Source: an uncultured Rothia sp.
Lineage (GTDB): Bacteria; Actinomycetota; Actinomycetes; Actinomycetales; Micrococcaceae
Direction: 5' to 3'
NCBI GenBank assembly: GCA_946222285.1
Contig: CAMIIP010000001.1
Coordinates: forward strand, 62,001 to 126,000
Length of the DNA: 64,000 bases
Shown: positions 46,383 through 54,754 of the stretch, piece by piece
Position numbering within the stretch: the first letter of the stretch is position 1
Layout of the letters: each line of letters begins with the position of its first letter
Made by a program: the position numbers and the translations under genes
Notes under the pieces: model-generated
Databases searched by the model: none
The model's input: only the letters and a program-made list of their open reading frames with translations
Told to the model about the DNA's origin: nothing

Positions 46383-47027
46383 ATGACTTTACAGAATCTC
46401 ACACCCGCAGAAATTATTGCTCATGAGCGTATTGAACTCGTTAACACGCTTTCGCAGGCTCAGTCTTCAGACCCTACCCTCTGTGAAGGCTGGGAATGCC
46501 GGCATCTGCTGGCTCATCTTATCTTGCGAGAAACTGAGGTTCTAACAGCCGCCGGTGTGCTGGGCGGTCCCCTGGGTAAACGCACCGAGAAGGTCACCAA
46601 TTTTCGGGCTGAAGGACTAAGTGATCGAGCCGCTTATGAGCACGCGCTTGACCGTTTTGCCCACCTGAACGGCTATTTCAAAATGCACACGCTCTTTCCA
46701 CAAGCTGATGTGAAGATGAACCTCATTGAATATTTTGTGCATATTGAGGATGTACGACGCGCGGGCGAGGGCTGGGAGCCACGCTCGCTCCCCCACTCTG
46801 TGCAGCAGGCTATCTGGGATAACCTACGTTCTCGCGCCAAAATGATGGTGGGCAAGAAGTATCCCCATGGCTTGATTTTGGAGGCACCGGGTTTTGTGGA
46901 TATGTCGCTCACTGTGGTTGAGCCCGCCCAGTCCAGTATTCCTGCTACCGTTTTGACGGGTGAGCCCGGCGAATTGGTGCTCTATCTCTTTGGTCGTGAA
47001 GAGATGGCGAAGGTAGAGGTTTCTTAG
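46383..47027 (+). CDS. TIGR03085-type DinB-like metal-binding protein
   Basis: 214 residues of the DinB/mycothiol-dependent maleylpyruvate isomerase N-terminal superfamily. The helix with ERIELVNTLSQAQSSDPTLCEGWECRHLLAHLI is typical, with His residues likely to bind a divalent metal (HLLAH near residue 41, later EYFVHIEDV). TIGR03085 proteins are widespread in actinobacteria and of unknown function; some relatives use mycothiol. It is a single plus-strand gene between two minus-strand operons, 51 nt divergent from hisI. Confidence 0.85.
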   Translation: MTLQNLTPAEIIAHERIELVNTLSQAQSSDPTLCEGWECRHLLAHLILRETEVLTAAGVLGGPLGKRTEKVTNFRAEGLSDRAAYEHALDRFAHLNGYFKMHTLFPQADVKMNLIEYFVHIEDVRRAGEGWEPRSLPHSVQQAIWDNLRSRAKMMVGKKYPHGLILEAPGFVDMSLTVVEPAQSSIPATVLTGEPGELVLYLFGREEMAKVEVS

Positions 47028-47071
47028 ATGCTGCCCACATCTCGTTCACAGTGAGATTTAGGTAGAGAAAT

Positions 47072-48100
47072 TTATTCAAAAATACCCAGCTCAGCAATCA
47101 CCGCACGATGATCGCCCTCGCCAACTTTCACGGTTTCTAGATTCTCAACTCGAATCTTAGAACTCACCAGTACATGGTCAATCGGTGAAGAAAACAAGGG
47201 CAGGACGTCGCTGGGCCAAGTGCCGTCGTCATTACCAGCTAACATTGCGGCGTCGGAAAGATTATTCAAGTTTGCCAACGAACCGTGACGCAAAGCCGCG
47301 TTGAAATCCCCGGCAACGATAAGCGGTTCTTGCCCCGAAACACTCTGATCTATATCGTTCACCAGTGCCAGGTCGCTACGCCAGTTACCCATCAAGCTTG
47401 GAAGTGGAGGCGCCGTATGCAAACCAATGAGTGAGAAAGCGCCCGCTCCTGCGAAAGATACTTGGGTACTACCAAACGAGAAAGGATAAGCGGTTTCTTG
47501 GTGAACGTCACTCATCGAATTACGCACAAAAATAGTTGTGGGAGCCACCTGAACCGAATGAGCTAAAGAGAAATCCTGAGATTCAGGCTCAAAAACCTTA
47601 CCCTGTAGCCCGGCACCACTCACCGCAGCTTGAACATTAGCAACCCCGCCCTCGGGAAAAACATAAACATCTGCCCCGTACTGATCATTGAAGAATCGCA
47701 GATCCTCGGCGCTCAGAGTGTCCTGACTGTTATAAGAAACCAGAGTGAGCTCACGCGAAGACCCTTTCGCCAGACTGGCCTGCTCCTGCTGAGCAAAGAA
47801 ACCTTGCGGCGCTATACCCAAGAGAACATCGAGCACAAACCAGACCAACCCCAGTACCAGCGCTCCCCCGTTTTGATGCGAGCCCGCCCGGCGACGTCGT
47901 CGCAGAAGCCCCGCAGAAATCACAATTAGAACGCCGAGCAAGGACAAAGCAATACCCGCAATCCGCGCAAAAGCAAGAAAATGTGCGATTCCAGACCACA
48001 TGCTCATGTCTCGTACAAAACCAGCAGAAGGAAAAGAAGCAATGAACGCCAGGGCAAGAGTCAAAATTGTCAGAATCGCTAAAAGGATTTTCCTCAACAT
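47072..48100 (-). CDS. Membrane-anchored endonuclease/exonuclease/phosphatase-family protein
   Basis: 342 residues. Three hydrophobic segments at the N-terminus (about 5-25, 40-62 and 78-96) around an Arg-rich loop RRRRRR place the catalytic part outside or at the membrane. The domain starts at LTLVSYNSQDTLSAEDLRFF and carries VAGDFNAALRHGS, SPIDHVLVSSK and GDHRAVIAELG, the EEP metal and catalytic residues. The substrate (nucleic acid, lipid phosphate or sugar phosphate) is not known. It is immediately downstream of hisF (ATG at 48100, one base after the hisF stop), so it is co-transcribed with the his genes. Confidence 0.82.
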   Translation of the reverse strand: MLRKILLAILTILTLALAFIASFPSAGFVRDMSMWSGIAHFLAFARIAGIALSLLGVLIVISAGLLRRRRRAGSHQNGGALVLGLVWFVLDVLLGIAPQGFFAQQEQASLAKGSSRELTLVSYNSQDTLSAEDLRFFNDQYGADVYVFPEGGVANVQAAVSGAGLQGKVFEPESQDFSLAHSVQVAPTTIFVRNSMSDVHQETAYPFSFGSTQVSFAGAGAFSLIGLHTAPPLPSLMGNWRSDLALVNDIDQSVSGQEPLIVAGDFNAALRHGSLANLNNLSDAAMLAGNDDGTWPSDVLPLFSSPIDHVLVSSKIRVENLETVKVGEGDHRAVIAELGIFE

Positions 48101-48862
48101 TTAGCGCACCTCAAAACCCGCCTCACGCAGAGCATCCTTCACTTGGGCAATTGATACCTCACCAAAGTGGAAGATCGACGCCGCTAAAACAGCGTTAGCC
48201 CCGGCTTCAACAGCATGCGGGAAATGTTCGGCAGCACCCGCACCGCCGGAAGCAATCAGTGGAACAGAGGTCACGGCGCGGACGGCGCGGATCATCTCAA
48301 GATCAAAGCCAGCCTTGGTGCCGTCGGCGTCAATGGAATTCAGCAGAACCTCTCCCACGCCACGCTCGCTTGCCTCACGAACCCACTGAATGGCGTCCAA
48401 ATCTGCAGATTTCTTGCCGCCGTGCGTGGTGACTTCAAAGCCCGAAGGCATCTGCGGATTACGGCGGGCATCTACCGAAAGTACCAGCACCTGTGAACCA
48501 AAGCGCTCCACGATTTCGTCAATCACCTCGGGGCGTGTTATCGCTGCGGTATTGATAGAGACCTTATCCGCACCCGTTCGCAGAAGCTGGGCAACGTCGT
48601 CCACCGTGCGGATGCCGCCACCGACCGTCAGCGGAATAAAGACGGTTTCGGCGGTTTGGGCAACTACCTCATAGGTGGTGGAACGGTCGGCAGTGGAGGC
48701 GGTGACGTCCAAAAAAGTCAGTTCATCTGCCCCGGCCTCATTGTATTTTTTGCCTAACTCAACCGGATCACCAGCATCACGCAAATCTTCAAAGTTAACA
48801 CCTTTGACCACGCGCCCCTGGTCAACGTCTAGACAGGGAATAACTCTAATTGCAACGCCCAC
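48101..48862 (-). CDS. hisF: Imidazole glycerol phosphate synthase cyclase subunit
   Basis: Forms IGP and AICAR from PRFAR with ammonia from HisH. 253 residues from a GTG start, MGVAIRVIPCLDVDQGRVVK, with the catalytic Asp near residue 12. Other landmarks are FLDVTAS, VGGGIRTVDDV, VLSVDARRN, LLNSIDADGTKAGFD (second catalytic Asp) and ASGGAGAAEHF. Its partner hisH is not in the window. It lies 9 nt after hisG. Confidence 0.96.
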   Translation of the reverse strand: MGVAIRVIPCLDVDQGRVVKGVNFEDLRDAGDPVELGKKYNEAGADELTFLDVTASTADRSTTYEVVAQTAETVFIPLTVGGGIRTVDDVAQLLRTGADKVSINTAAITRPEVIDEIVERFGSQVLVLSVDARRNPQMPSGFEVTTHGGKKSADLDAIQWVREASERGVGEVLLNSIDADGTKAGFDLEMIRAVRAVTSVPLIASGGAGAAEHFPHAVEAGANAVLAASIFHFGEVSIAQVKDALREAGFEVR

Positions 48863-48871
48863 TGTACTCTC

Positions 48872-49717
48872 CTAAAGTCGTGCTGCTTGAATGGGAGAAA
48901 CGAGAATAGCGCGAGCGCCAATTTCGTAAAGACCGTCCATGATTTTATTGACCGATTTACGCGGCACCATTGAACGCACCGCAACCCAGCCTTCGCGTTC
49001 CAGTGGGGAGATAGTGGGAGTCTCTAGACCCGGGGTGAGCGCGGTGGCCTGGGGCAGGAGGTTTTGTTCGATATCGTAGTCAACCATGGCGTACTGACGT
49101 GCGATGAGTACTCCGCGCAGGCGGCGGGTCAGAATATCTAGCCCGGTAGAATCTTCGACTCCTTCGCGTTTGATGAGTAGAGCCTCGCTGTGCATCAGGG
49201 CTGGACCAAAAGGTTCCAGACCAGCGGCGCGCATGGTATTGCCGGTTTCGACGACGTCGGCGATAGCATCAGCCACACCCAGACGAATCGAGGATTCGAT
49301 GGCGCCGTCTAAGCGGATTACTGAGGCATCAATCTGGTGTTCTTGCAGAAAGCGCCGAACCAGCTTGGAATAAGAGGTAGCGATGCGTTTCCCCTTGAGT
49401 TCTTCTAGAGAGCTAAATTCGCCACGGGGACCGGCAAAGTGGAAGGTGGAGCGCGCGAAATCTAGGCCCATGACTTCTTCTGCCGGTGCTTCAGAGTCCA
49501 GGAGGAGATCTCGGCCAGTGATGCCAACATCGAGAGTTCCCTTACCCACGTAGACGGCGATGTCGCGGGGACGCAGGTAGAAGAATTCCATCTGGTTGTC
49601 TGAATCAGCGATGACGAGCTCACGGGAATCTCGCCGTTGAAGATAACCCGATTCTTTAAGCATGAGAGTGGCTGCTTCAGAAAGCATGCCTTTATTGGGT
49701 ACTGCTACGCGGAGCAT
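48872..49717 (-). CDS. hisG: ATP phosphoribosyltransferase (long form)
   Basis: First and committed step of histidine synthesis. 281 residues: catalytic domains with VPNKGMLSEAAT near residue 6, DVGITGRDLLLDS, KGKRIATSYSKLVRRFLQ and the PRPP loop DAIADVVETGNTMRAAGL, then a C-terminal regulatory ACT-like domain (about 205-281) that gives histidine feedback. The long form needs no HisZ. It follows hisE by 16 nt. Confidence 0.96.
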   Translation of the reverse strand: MLRVAVPNKGMLSEAATLMLKESGYLQRRDSRELVIADSDNQMEFFYLRPRDIAVYVGKGTLDVGITGRDLLLDSEAPAEEVMGLDFARSTFHFAGPRGEFSSLEELKGKRIATSYSKLVRRFLQEHQIDASVIRLDGAIESSIRLGVADAIADVVETGNTMRAAGLEPFGPALMHSEALLIKREGVEDSTGLDILTRRLRGVLIARQYAMVDYDIEQNLLPQATALTPGLETPTISPLEREGWVAVRSMVPRKSVNKIMDGLYEIGARAILVSPIQAARL

Positions 49718-49733
49718 GATGAGTCCTTGAGGT

Positions 49734-49997
49734 TTAGAGGTATTTGTAAATATCTTCGGGAGTCAGTCCCTTGGCGATCATCATGACCTGCAGATGGTAA
49801 ATCAGTTGTGAGGCTTCTTCTGCAAATTCATCGTCAGTTTGGAATTCGGCGGCCATCCATACCTCGGCGGCTTCTTCAACGATTTTCTTTCCGATGCCGT
49901 GCACGCCCTGATCCAGCTCGGCTACAGTGCCGGAGCCTTCGGGGCGTTCGCTTGCTTTTTCGGTCAGTTCTGCAAAGAGAGAATCAAAAGTTTTCAC
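49734..49997 (-). CDS. hisE: Phosphoribosyl-ATP pyrophosphatase
   Basis: Second step of histidine synthesis. 87 residues, a free HisE (not fused to HisI, consistent with the separate hisI near trpE). Seen: GIGKKIVEEAAEVWMAAEF near residue 30 with the Mg-binding Glu cluster, and EEASQLIYHLQVMMIAKGL. It starts 53 nt after ribH and leads the his run; no terminator is obvious between, so read-through from the rib operon is possible. Confidence 0.94.
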   Translation of the reverse strand: MKTFDSLFAELTEKASERPEGSGTVAELDQGVHGIGKKIVEEAAEVWMAAEFQTDDEFAEEASQLIYHLQVMMIAKGLTPEDIYKYL

Positions 49998-50050
49998 TCT
50001 CTCACTCTAAAAGTTTTACAAGCGCAGTGAAAACCTTTGAAGTGCTTTTC

Positions 50051-50548
50051 TCACATGTTAATCTGATTTTTAGACTGCAGTTGAGACAAAATCAGCGCTG
50101 TTTCCAGTGCTGCCGAGGTTGCCTCATAGCCCTTATCTTCGGATGAACCTTCTAGTCCTGCCCGGTCTAGTGCTTGTTGCTCGTTATCGCAGGTCAGCAC
50201 GCCAAACCCTACGGGTGTTTTGGACTGCACAGAAACCTGAGTGAGTCCCTGGGTTGCCGAATCACACACGTAGTCGAAGTGGGGTGTTCCTCCCCGGATA
50301 ACGACGCCGAGCGCCACCACCGCGTCATAGGACTCGGCAAGGTGGGCAGCGGCAACGGAGAGTTCGAAGGTTCCGGGAACTCGCACCACGGTGGGATGAG
50401 CAATTCCGGCGTCTGTAGCGGCCCGTTGGGCGCCGTCCAGCAAGCCGTCCATGACCGTGGTGTGCCAGGAGGCAGCGATAATAGCGAGTTTGAGGTTTCT
50501 CATGGTGTCTGGGGTGAGATTGGTGTTTGTTGCGCCTGAGCCGCTCAT
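50051..50548 (-). CDS. ribH: 6,7-dimethyl-8-ribityllumazine synthase
   Basis: Penultimate step of riboflavin synthesis, condensing ArP with the four-carbon unit made by RibB. 165 residues. Seen: LAIIAASWHTTVMDGLLDGA, VRVPGTFELSVAAAHLA, ALGVVIRGGTPHFDYV with the catalytic His, and VGFGVLTCDNEQQALDRAG. The ATG at 50548 overlaps the ribA stop by 4 nt and has AGGAG 5 nt upstream, which decides it over the internal ATG at 50503. Confidence 0.95.
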   Translation of the reverse strand: MSGSGATNTNLTPDTMRNLKLAIIAASWHTTVMDGLLDGAQRAATDAGIAHPTVVRVPGTFELSVAAAHLAESYDAVVALGVVIRGGTPHFDYVCDSATQGLTQVSVQSKTPVGFGVLTCDNEQQALDRAGLEGSSEDKGYEATSAALETALILSQLQSKNQINM

Positions 50549-51264
50549 GGTTTCTCCTGAGTAGTAGTGGGGTTGATGGAGTTGATCTGTAAGGGTGCGA
50601 ACAGATGGTTCATCCGCGCACGTTTGGTTTCTAAATAGGTTTGATTCTCGGGGCGGGGCTGAATTTCGTCGGAGAGTATTTCGGTGATCTCGATGCCAGC
50701 TTGCTTCAGCGCATGTGCTTTGGCGGGGTTGTTGCTAATGAGCCGAAGGGAAGCTAGACCTAACTCCTGCAAAATTATCGTAGCCTGCCGATAGTCGCGG
50801 GCGTCGGCGTCCAGCCCCTGCGCCTCATTAGCATCGACCGTATCTAGTCCCTCTTGCTGAAGCTGATAGGCGCGAAGCTTGTTGACCAGCCCGATGCCAC
50901 GCCCCTCGTGCTGGCGCAGATAGAGTAAAAAACCTCCCACTTCTTGAATCATGGTGAGTCCCTTCTCTAGTTGCGGCCCGCAGTCGCAGCGGAAGGAACC
51001 GAAAATATCGCCGGTAGCGCACTCGGAATGAAGGCGTACCGCAGGGACTTGATCGCTATGCTCTGTGCCAATCGGCTGCCCGTGTGAATCTGCCGCTCTG
51101 AGCGAGAGGTGCTCGCTGTGATCGGCAAAGCCCCATGCGGTCATCAGAAAATTTCCCTGCGGTGTCGGCACGAGCACTTCGGGGCTACGGGCAATCAAAT
51201 CAGGATTGACGCGCGGCACCAAGAGTTTTGATTCAACGGATTCGATATCAGAGTGAGAACTCAT
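50545..51264 (-). CDS. ribA: GTP cyclohydrolase II (stand-alone)
   Basis: Opens GTP to start the purine branch of riboflavin synthesis. 239 residues. The Zn-binding motif HSECATGDIFGSFRCDCGPQ (about residues 78-97) has all three Cys; LRQHEGRGIGLVNKLRAYQLQ and DARDYRQA follow, and LISNNPAKAHAL marks the end of the fold. In most actinobacteria this domain is fused to RibB; here RibB is on RibE instead. It overlaps the upstream gene by 4 nt (ATGA). Confidence 0.94.
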   Translation of the reverse strand: MSSHSDIESVESKLLVPRVNPDLIARSPEVLVPTPQGNFLMTAWGFADHSEHLSLRAADSHGQPIGTEHSDQVPAVRLHSECATGDIFGSFRCDCGPQLEKGLTMIQEVGGFLLYLRQHEGRGIGLVNKLRAYQLQQEGLDTVDANEAQGLDADARDYRQATIILQELGLASLRLISNNPAKAHALKQAGIEITEILSDEIQPRPENQTYLETKRARMNHLFAPLQINSINPTTTQEKP

Positions 51265-52607
51265 GCGGTTTCCCGGGCCGATTCGCGCACAAAAGCAGCG
51301 AGATCTTCAATCGAAATCATGGGAAGACTGTGTTCGGTGGCGAAGGTTCGCAGGGAGTCAAATCGCATCATCGAACCGTTATCGTGTACCAGCTCGGCTA
51401 TGACGCCCACGCCCGAAAGTCCTGCCAACATAGAAAGCTCTACCGCCGCTTCGGTATGGCCGGGGCGCTGATTGACTCCCCCAGCCACGGCGCGGAGCGG
51501 GAAAATATGCCCGGGGCGGGTCAGCGATGCGGCGGTGGCAGATGGCTCTGCAAGCATGCGAGCGGTCCGTGCCCGGTCAGCGGAGGAAATGCCGGTGGTG
51601 ATTCCCTCAGCAGCGTCACAGGAAACCGTATAGGCAGTACCTTTGGGGTCTTCATTGCGTGTCAACATAGGTGGTAAATCAAGCGCATCGGCGTGTTCGG
51701 CAGGCAGGGGCGTACAAATGACTCCCGAGGTATAGCGAATGGTGAATCCCATGAGTTCTTCGGTGGCGTGTTCGGCGGCAAAGATAACATCGCCCTCGTT
51801 CTCTCGGTTTTCGTCGTCCACCACAACTACCACTCTACCCGAGCGAATCGCCTCAATAGCCTGCTCGATCGAATCAAGACCGAAGCGAGTCTGCGATTGT
51901 TCTGCTAACTCGCTTGCCCGGTTGCTCGCGGGGATTGATGAGCTGCCGCGCGGTTCCCCAGTGTCCGGCAAGGAGGTGGAAAATTCCATGAGCCGCTGAA
52001 CGTACTTTGCCAACGCATCAGTTTCAAGATTGACCGAATCACCCACCTGCACCTCACCTAAATTAGTTGCGGTGAGGGTAGCAGGAATCAAACCGACCTC
52101 AAACCACCCTTGATCTGCACCGGCGGGCGATACGGCAGTGACCGTCAAAGACGTTCCATTGATAGCGATCGACCCTTTCTCGGTCAGGTGCAGAGAAATC
52201 TCTCGCGGCACATCAAAGCGTAGAGTTCTCCAATTCTCGTGATCTTCAATCGACGAAACGATTCCCACTCCGTCGATATGCCCCTGCACCACATGCCCAT
52301 CGAATCGACCGTTCACCGGCATACAGCGTTCCAGGTTGACGGCGGTGCCCGGTGCTAGTTCGCCCAGGTTGGTGCGAGCGAGGGTCTCTCCCATAACGTC
52401 GGCAACGAATCGACCGGGCTCAAGGTTTTCGGTTCGCGTTGCGGTCAGACACACGCCGTTGACCGAGAGTGAACCGCCGTGTTCCAAATCGGCAATAATA
52501 TCGCCAGCGTTAATCGTGATGATTGCTGAATCAATATGACCGGCCGCGTTCTTGACCGGCTCAATGTTCTCTACGGAGCCAATTGCTCCAATGATTCCCG
52601 TAAACAT
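51261..52607 (-). CDS. Riboflavin synthase alpha chain fused to DHBP synthase (RibE-RibB)
   Basis: 448 residues in one open frame. Residues 1 to ~205 are riboflavin synthase, with two lumazine-binding repeats: MFTGIIGAIGSVE, GGSLSVNGVCLTAT, then VVQGHIDGVGIV and GSIAINGTSLTVTAV. A Ser/Glu-rich linker (~212-241) leads to a full 3,4-dihydroxy-2-butanone-4-phosphate synthase (242-448): VVVVDDENRENEGDVIFAAE, TRPGHIFPLRA, RPGHTEAAVELSMLAG. The usual actinobacterial order is ribE then a RibBA fusion; here the boundaries have moved, leaving RibA free. Each domain looks complete, so the fusion should be functional. Downstream of ribD by 23 nt. Confidence 0.9.
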   Translation of the reverse strand: MFTGIIGAIGSVENIEPVKNAAGHIDSAIITINAGDIIADLEHGGSLSVNGVCLTATRTENLEPGRFVADVMGETLARTNLGELAPGTAVNLERCMPVNGRFDGHVVQGHIDGVGIVSSIEDHENWRTLRFDVPREISLHLTEKGSIAINGTSLTVTAVSPAGADQGWFEVGLIPATLTATNLGEVQVGDSVNLETDALAKYVQRLMEFSTSLPDTGEPRGSSSIPASNRASELAEQSQTRFGLDSIEQAIEAIRSGRVVVVVDDENRENEGDVIFAAEHATEELMGFTIRYTSGVICTPLPAEHADALDLPPMLTRNEDPKGTAYTVSCDAAEGITTGISSADRARTARMLAEPSATAASLTRPGHIFPLRAVAGGVNQRPGHTEAAVELSMLAGLSGVGVIAELVHDNGSMMRFDSLRTFATEHSLPMISIEDLAAFVRESARETA

Positions 52608-52630
52608 AAATCTCTCGTTCCTTGAAGTAC

Positions 52631-53719
52631 TTAGCGTTGAGGTGAATTTTGAGGTGGCGAAGGTGCCAGATGAAGCCGAATATCACCCTGCTGCTGCTCG
52701 ATAGCCTGGCACATTCCCAGCTCATCCAGAATCCAGTTCGATGAATCCGCTACCGCAGAAATTCCCAGATCTGATACCGCGCTTTTTCCTGCGCCCAAAA
52801 TTTTGGGGGCCTGATACCAGAAGACTTCATCAACTGCATCAGCGGCGAGGAAAGCAGCAATTACGGTGGGGCCGCCCTCAACCATCAGATGCCGGATCCC
52901 CCGCCCATGGAGTTCATCAAGCACAACGCGCGGCTCCCGGCTGAACACCTGCAGGCAGTTTTCGTCGGCAAAAATTGCTTGAGTTTCATCGAGAACCCGC
53001 TGTCCCATGACCACTCTGAGCGGTTGATGAGGCAGGAGGTTCCCTGCTGAATCTCTTGCGGTCAGTGCGGGGTTATCATCTATAACTGTTTGTGTACCTA
53101 CCAGTACCGCATCGGCACGGGCACGAATGCTGTGACCGTCTGCCCGCGCGCCAGATCCCGTAATCCACTGGCTGGTTCCGTCTGCAGCGGCAATAAAGCC
53201 ATCAAGGGTCGAGGCAATTTTTGCGCTCACCCAGGGTCTATCCTGTTCTTGCGCTTCGAACCAGCGCTGGTTCAGTTGGTGAGCTCTGCGCTGACCTAAC
53301 CCCCGGTGCACTTCCACACCTTGGGAGCGCAAATACTCGGCTCCACCGCAGGCTTGTTCGGTCTGATCAGCATAGGCATAGGTAAGAGTGGAGATCTGTG
53401 CTTGAGCAATAGCGTGAGAGCAGGGCCCGGTACGTCCGGTGTGGTTACAAGGCTCTAGGGTGACGAATATATGGGCGCCGTTTAGATCGATTCCTGCACT
53501 GTGGGCACGGTTGATGGCGTCTGCTTCAGCGTGGGCAGTTCCTGCGCCACGGTGCCAGCCAGCGGTGAGGAACTTTCCTTCGCTATCAAGAATGACAGCT
53601 CCTACCAGCGGGTTGGCTCCCCTGATTCCCTGCTCGGCAGCATCCAGCGCAAGGCGCATGGCGGCGTCATCGTTCAGGTATGTACCGGACTGAGGTAGGG
53701 CGAACTTTTTAGTATTCAC
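52631..53719 (-). CDS. ribD: Bifunctional pyrimidine deaminase/reductase
   Basis: Two consecutive steps of riboflavin synthesis. 362 residues from GTG 53719 (VNTKKFALPQSG), which overlaps ribM by 11 nt; the frame also extends 18 codons further upstream. The N-terminal deaminase has HAEADAI and VTLEPCNHTGRTGPC (Zn ligands), and the C-terminal NADPH reductase has RPWVSAKIASTLDGFIA, ADAVLVGTQTVIDDNPALTAR and MVEGGPTVIAAFL. The second gene of the FMN-controlled operon. Confidence 0.93.
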   Translation of the reverse strand: MNTKKFALPQSGTYLNDDAAMRLALDAAEQGIRGANPLVGAVILDSEGKFLTAGWHRGAGTAHAEADAINRAHSAGIDLNGAHIFVTLEPCNHTGRTGPCSHAIAQAQISTLTYAYADQTEQACGGAEYLRSQGVEVHRGLGQRRAHQLNQRWFEAQEQDRPWVSAKIASTLDGFIAAADGTSQWITGSGARADGHSIRARADAVLVGTQTVIDDNPALTARDSAGNLLPHQPLRVVMGQRVLDETQAIFADENCLQVFSREPRVVLDELHGRGIRHLMVEGGPTVIAAFLAADAVDEVFWYQAPKILGAGKSAVSDLGISAVADSSNWILDELGMCQAIEQQQGDIRLHLAPSPPQNSPQR

Positions 53720-54422
53720 GGCGTGTTTCCACGGCGCTAACGGTAGGGTCGGGAAAATTCGTTTCAACTGCAACCCGTGCTAGTTCGCGGTTGCGGGTAC
53801 GCCACCAAATGAAAAAGCCGGTGAGGGTGAATCCCCCGTAAAACACGTACATGAGGGCGGTGGCGTAGTAGCCGGCGGACCAGAGTAGGGGCACGCCCAC
53901 AATATCGACCGCCACCCAAATCAGCCAGAATTCTACCCAGCCTCGTGCCATACCGTAGGTTGCTAAGAGCGATCCAGTGAAGATCCAGGCATCAGACCAA
54001 ACCGGCTCGTAGGAGCCAAGAGCACGGAATACCGGAGTGAGCAATCCGGTTCCCACCACCATAGCTAGAACAATAAAGATTCGTTCTTTGCCGCTTGCCC
54101 AGGCGGGGATAACGGCTGTGCCGCCCTCATTTTTACTGGATTTCCAGCGGTACCAGCCCCAGATGGAGACGGCGATAAACATGATTTGCCGCCCGGCTTG
54201 ACCGAGCATATTCACCGCGTGGGGTGAGCCGAAGACCGAACCTAGAAAGACGGTAAAAAGAAGGAGATTACCGGCTATGCCTACCGGCCATGCCCAGACT
54301 TTGCGTCGCATACCCCCAAGGGCGCTAGCTAGTCCGAATATATTTCCGAGGACTTCGCGCACCAATAGCGATTGATCACCAATATGCCATTGAGCGTCGA
54401 AGAGCCACCGCAGAAATTCCAT
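53709..54422 (-). CDS. ribM: Riboflavin transporter of the PnuC family
   Basis: 237 residues with seven membrane helices. The PnuC-like core is visible in VREVLGNIFGLASALGGMRRKVWAWPVGIAGNLLL and WVEFWLIWVAVDIVGVPLLW. PnuC proteins carry nicotinamide riboside or mononucleotide, but members directly behind an FMN riboswitch with rib genes are riboflavin importers (RibM, known in Corynebacterium and Streptomyces). The operon position, about 140 nt after the riboswitch, argues strongly for riboflavin. The start ATG 54422 lies downstream of the aptamer. Confidence 0.88.
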   Translation of the reverse strand: MEFLRWLFDAQWHIGDQSLLVREVLGNIFGLASALGGMRRKVWAWPVGIAGNLLLFTVFLGSVFGSPHAVNMLGQAGRQIMFIAVSIWGWYRWKSSKNEGGTAVIPAWASGKERIFIVLAMVVGTGLLTPVFRALGSYEPVWSDAWIFTGSLLATYGMARGWVEFWLIWVAVDIVGVPLLWSAGYYATALMYVFYGGFTLTGFFIWWRTRNRELARVAVETNFPDPTVSAVETRREY

Positions 54423-54563
54423 TGTTTCCCTTTCGCGGAGGCTCCGGGGAGAACAAAGCGGTCTCTACCGTGGCGAGCACAACAGCTCGGCGTGTAGAAA
54501 TAAATCAGGAGACGACGGCGCGTAATGCAGTGCGAGCGCATCGGCTCTCTGAGACGTTTTGTT

Positions 54564-54703
54564 CGTGCTACCTTCCATCCAGACTGTACTGTCGGTCTAG
54601 GAATTTCACCTAGCAGGCCACCATTTCCGTTTCTGTAGAGACGAAAAGAGAGGTTAGCGGACTATCACCGCCGGTTCGGATTTTCACCGGGTCCCGGAGC
54701 ACG
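54564..54703 (-). promoter_or_regulatory. FMN riboswitch (RFN element)
   Basis: On the minus strand the aptamer reads CGTGCTCCGGGACCCGGTGA, then ATCCGAACCGGCGGTGATAG with GTCCGC, a variable arm, CCTGCTAGGTGAAATTCC, TAGACCGACAGTACAGTCTG and finally GGATGGAAGGTAGCACG. P1 is CGTGCT/AGCACG (54703-54698 with 54569-54564), and all RFN landmarks are present. The 141 nt between aptamer and ribM hold the expression platform. It should repress ribM-ribD-ribEB-ribA-ribH when FMN is abundant. Confidence 0.95.
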
Positions 54704-54754
54704 ATTTTTTATTATCGCTTTCGATTATGGCACAGGCGGTGGCGGGATGTCTTT

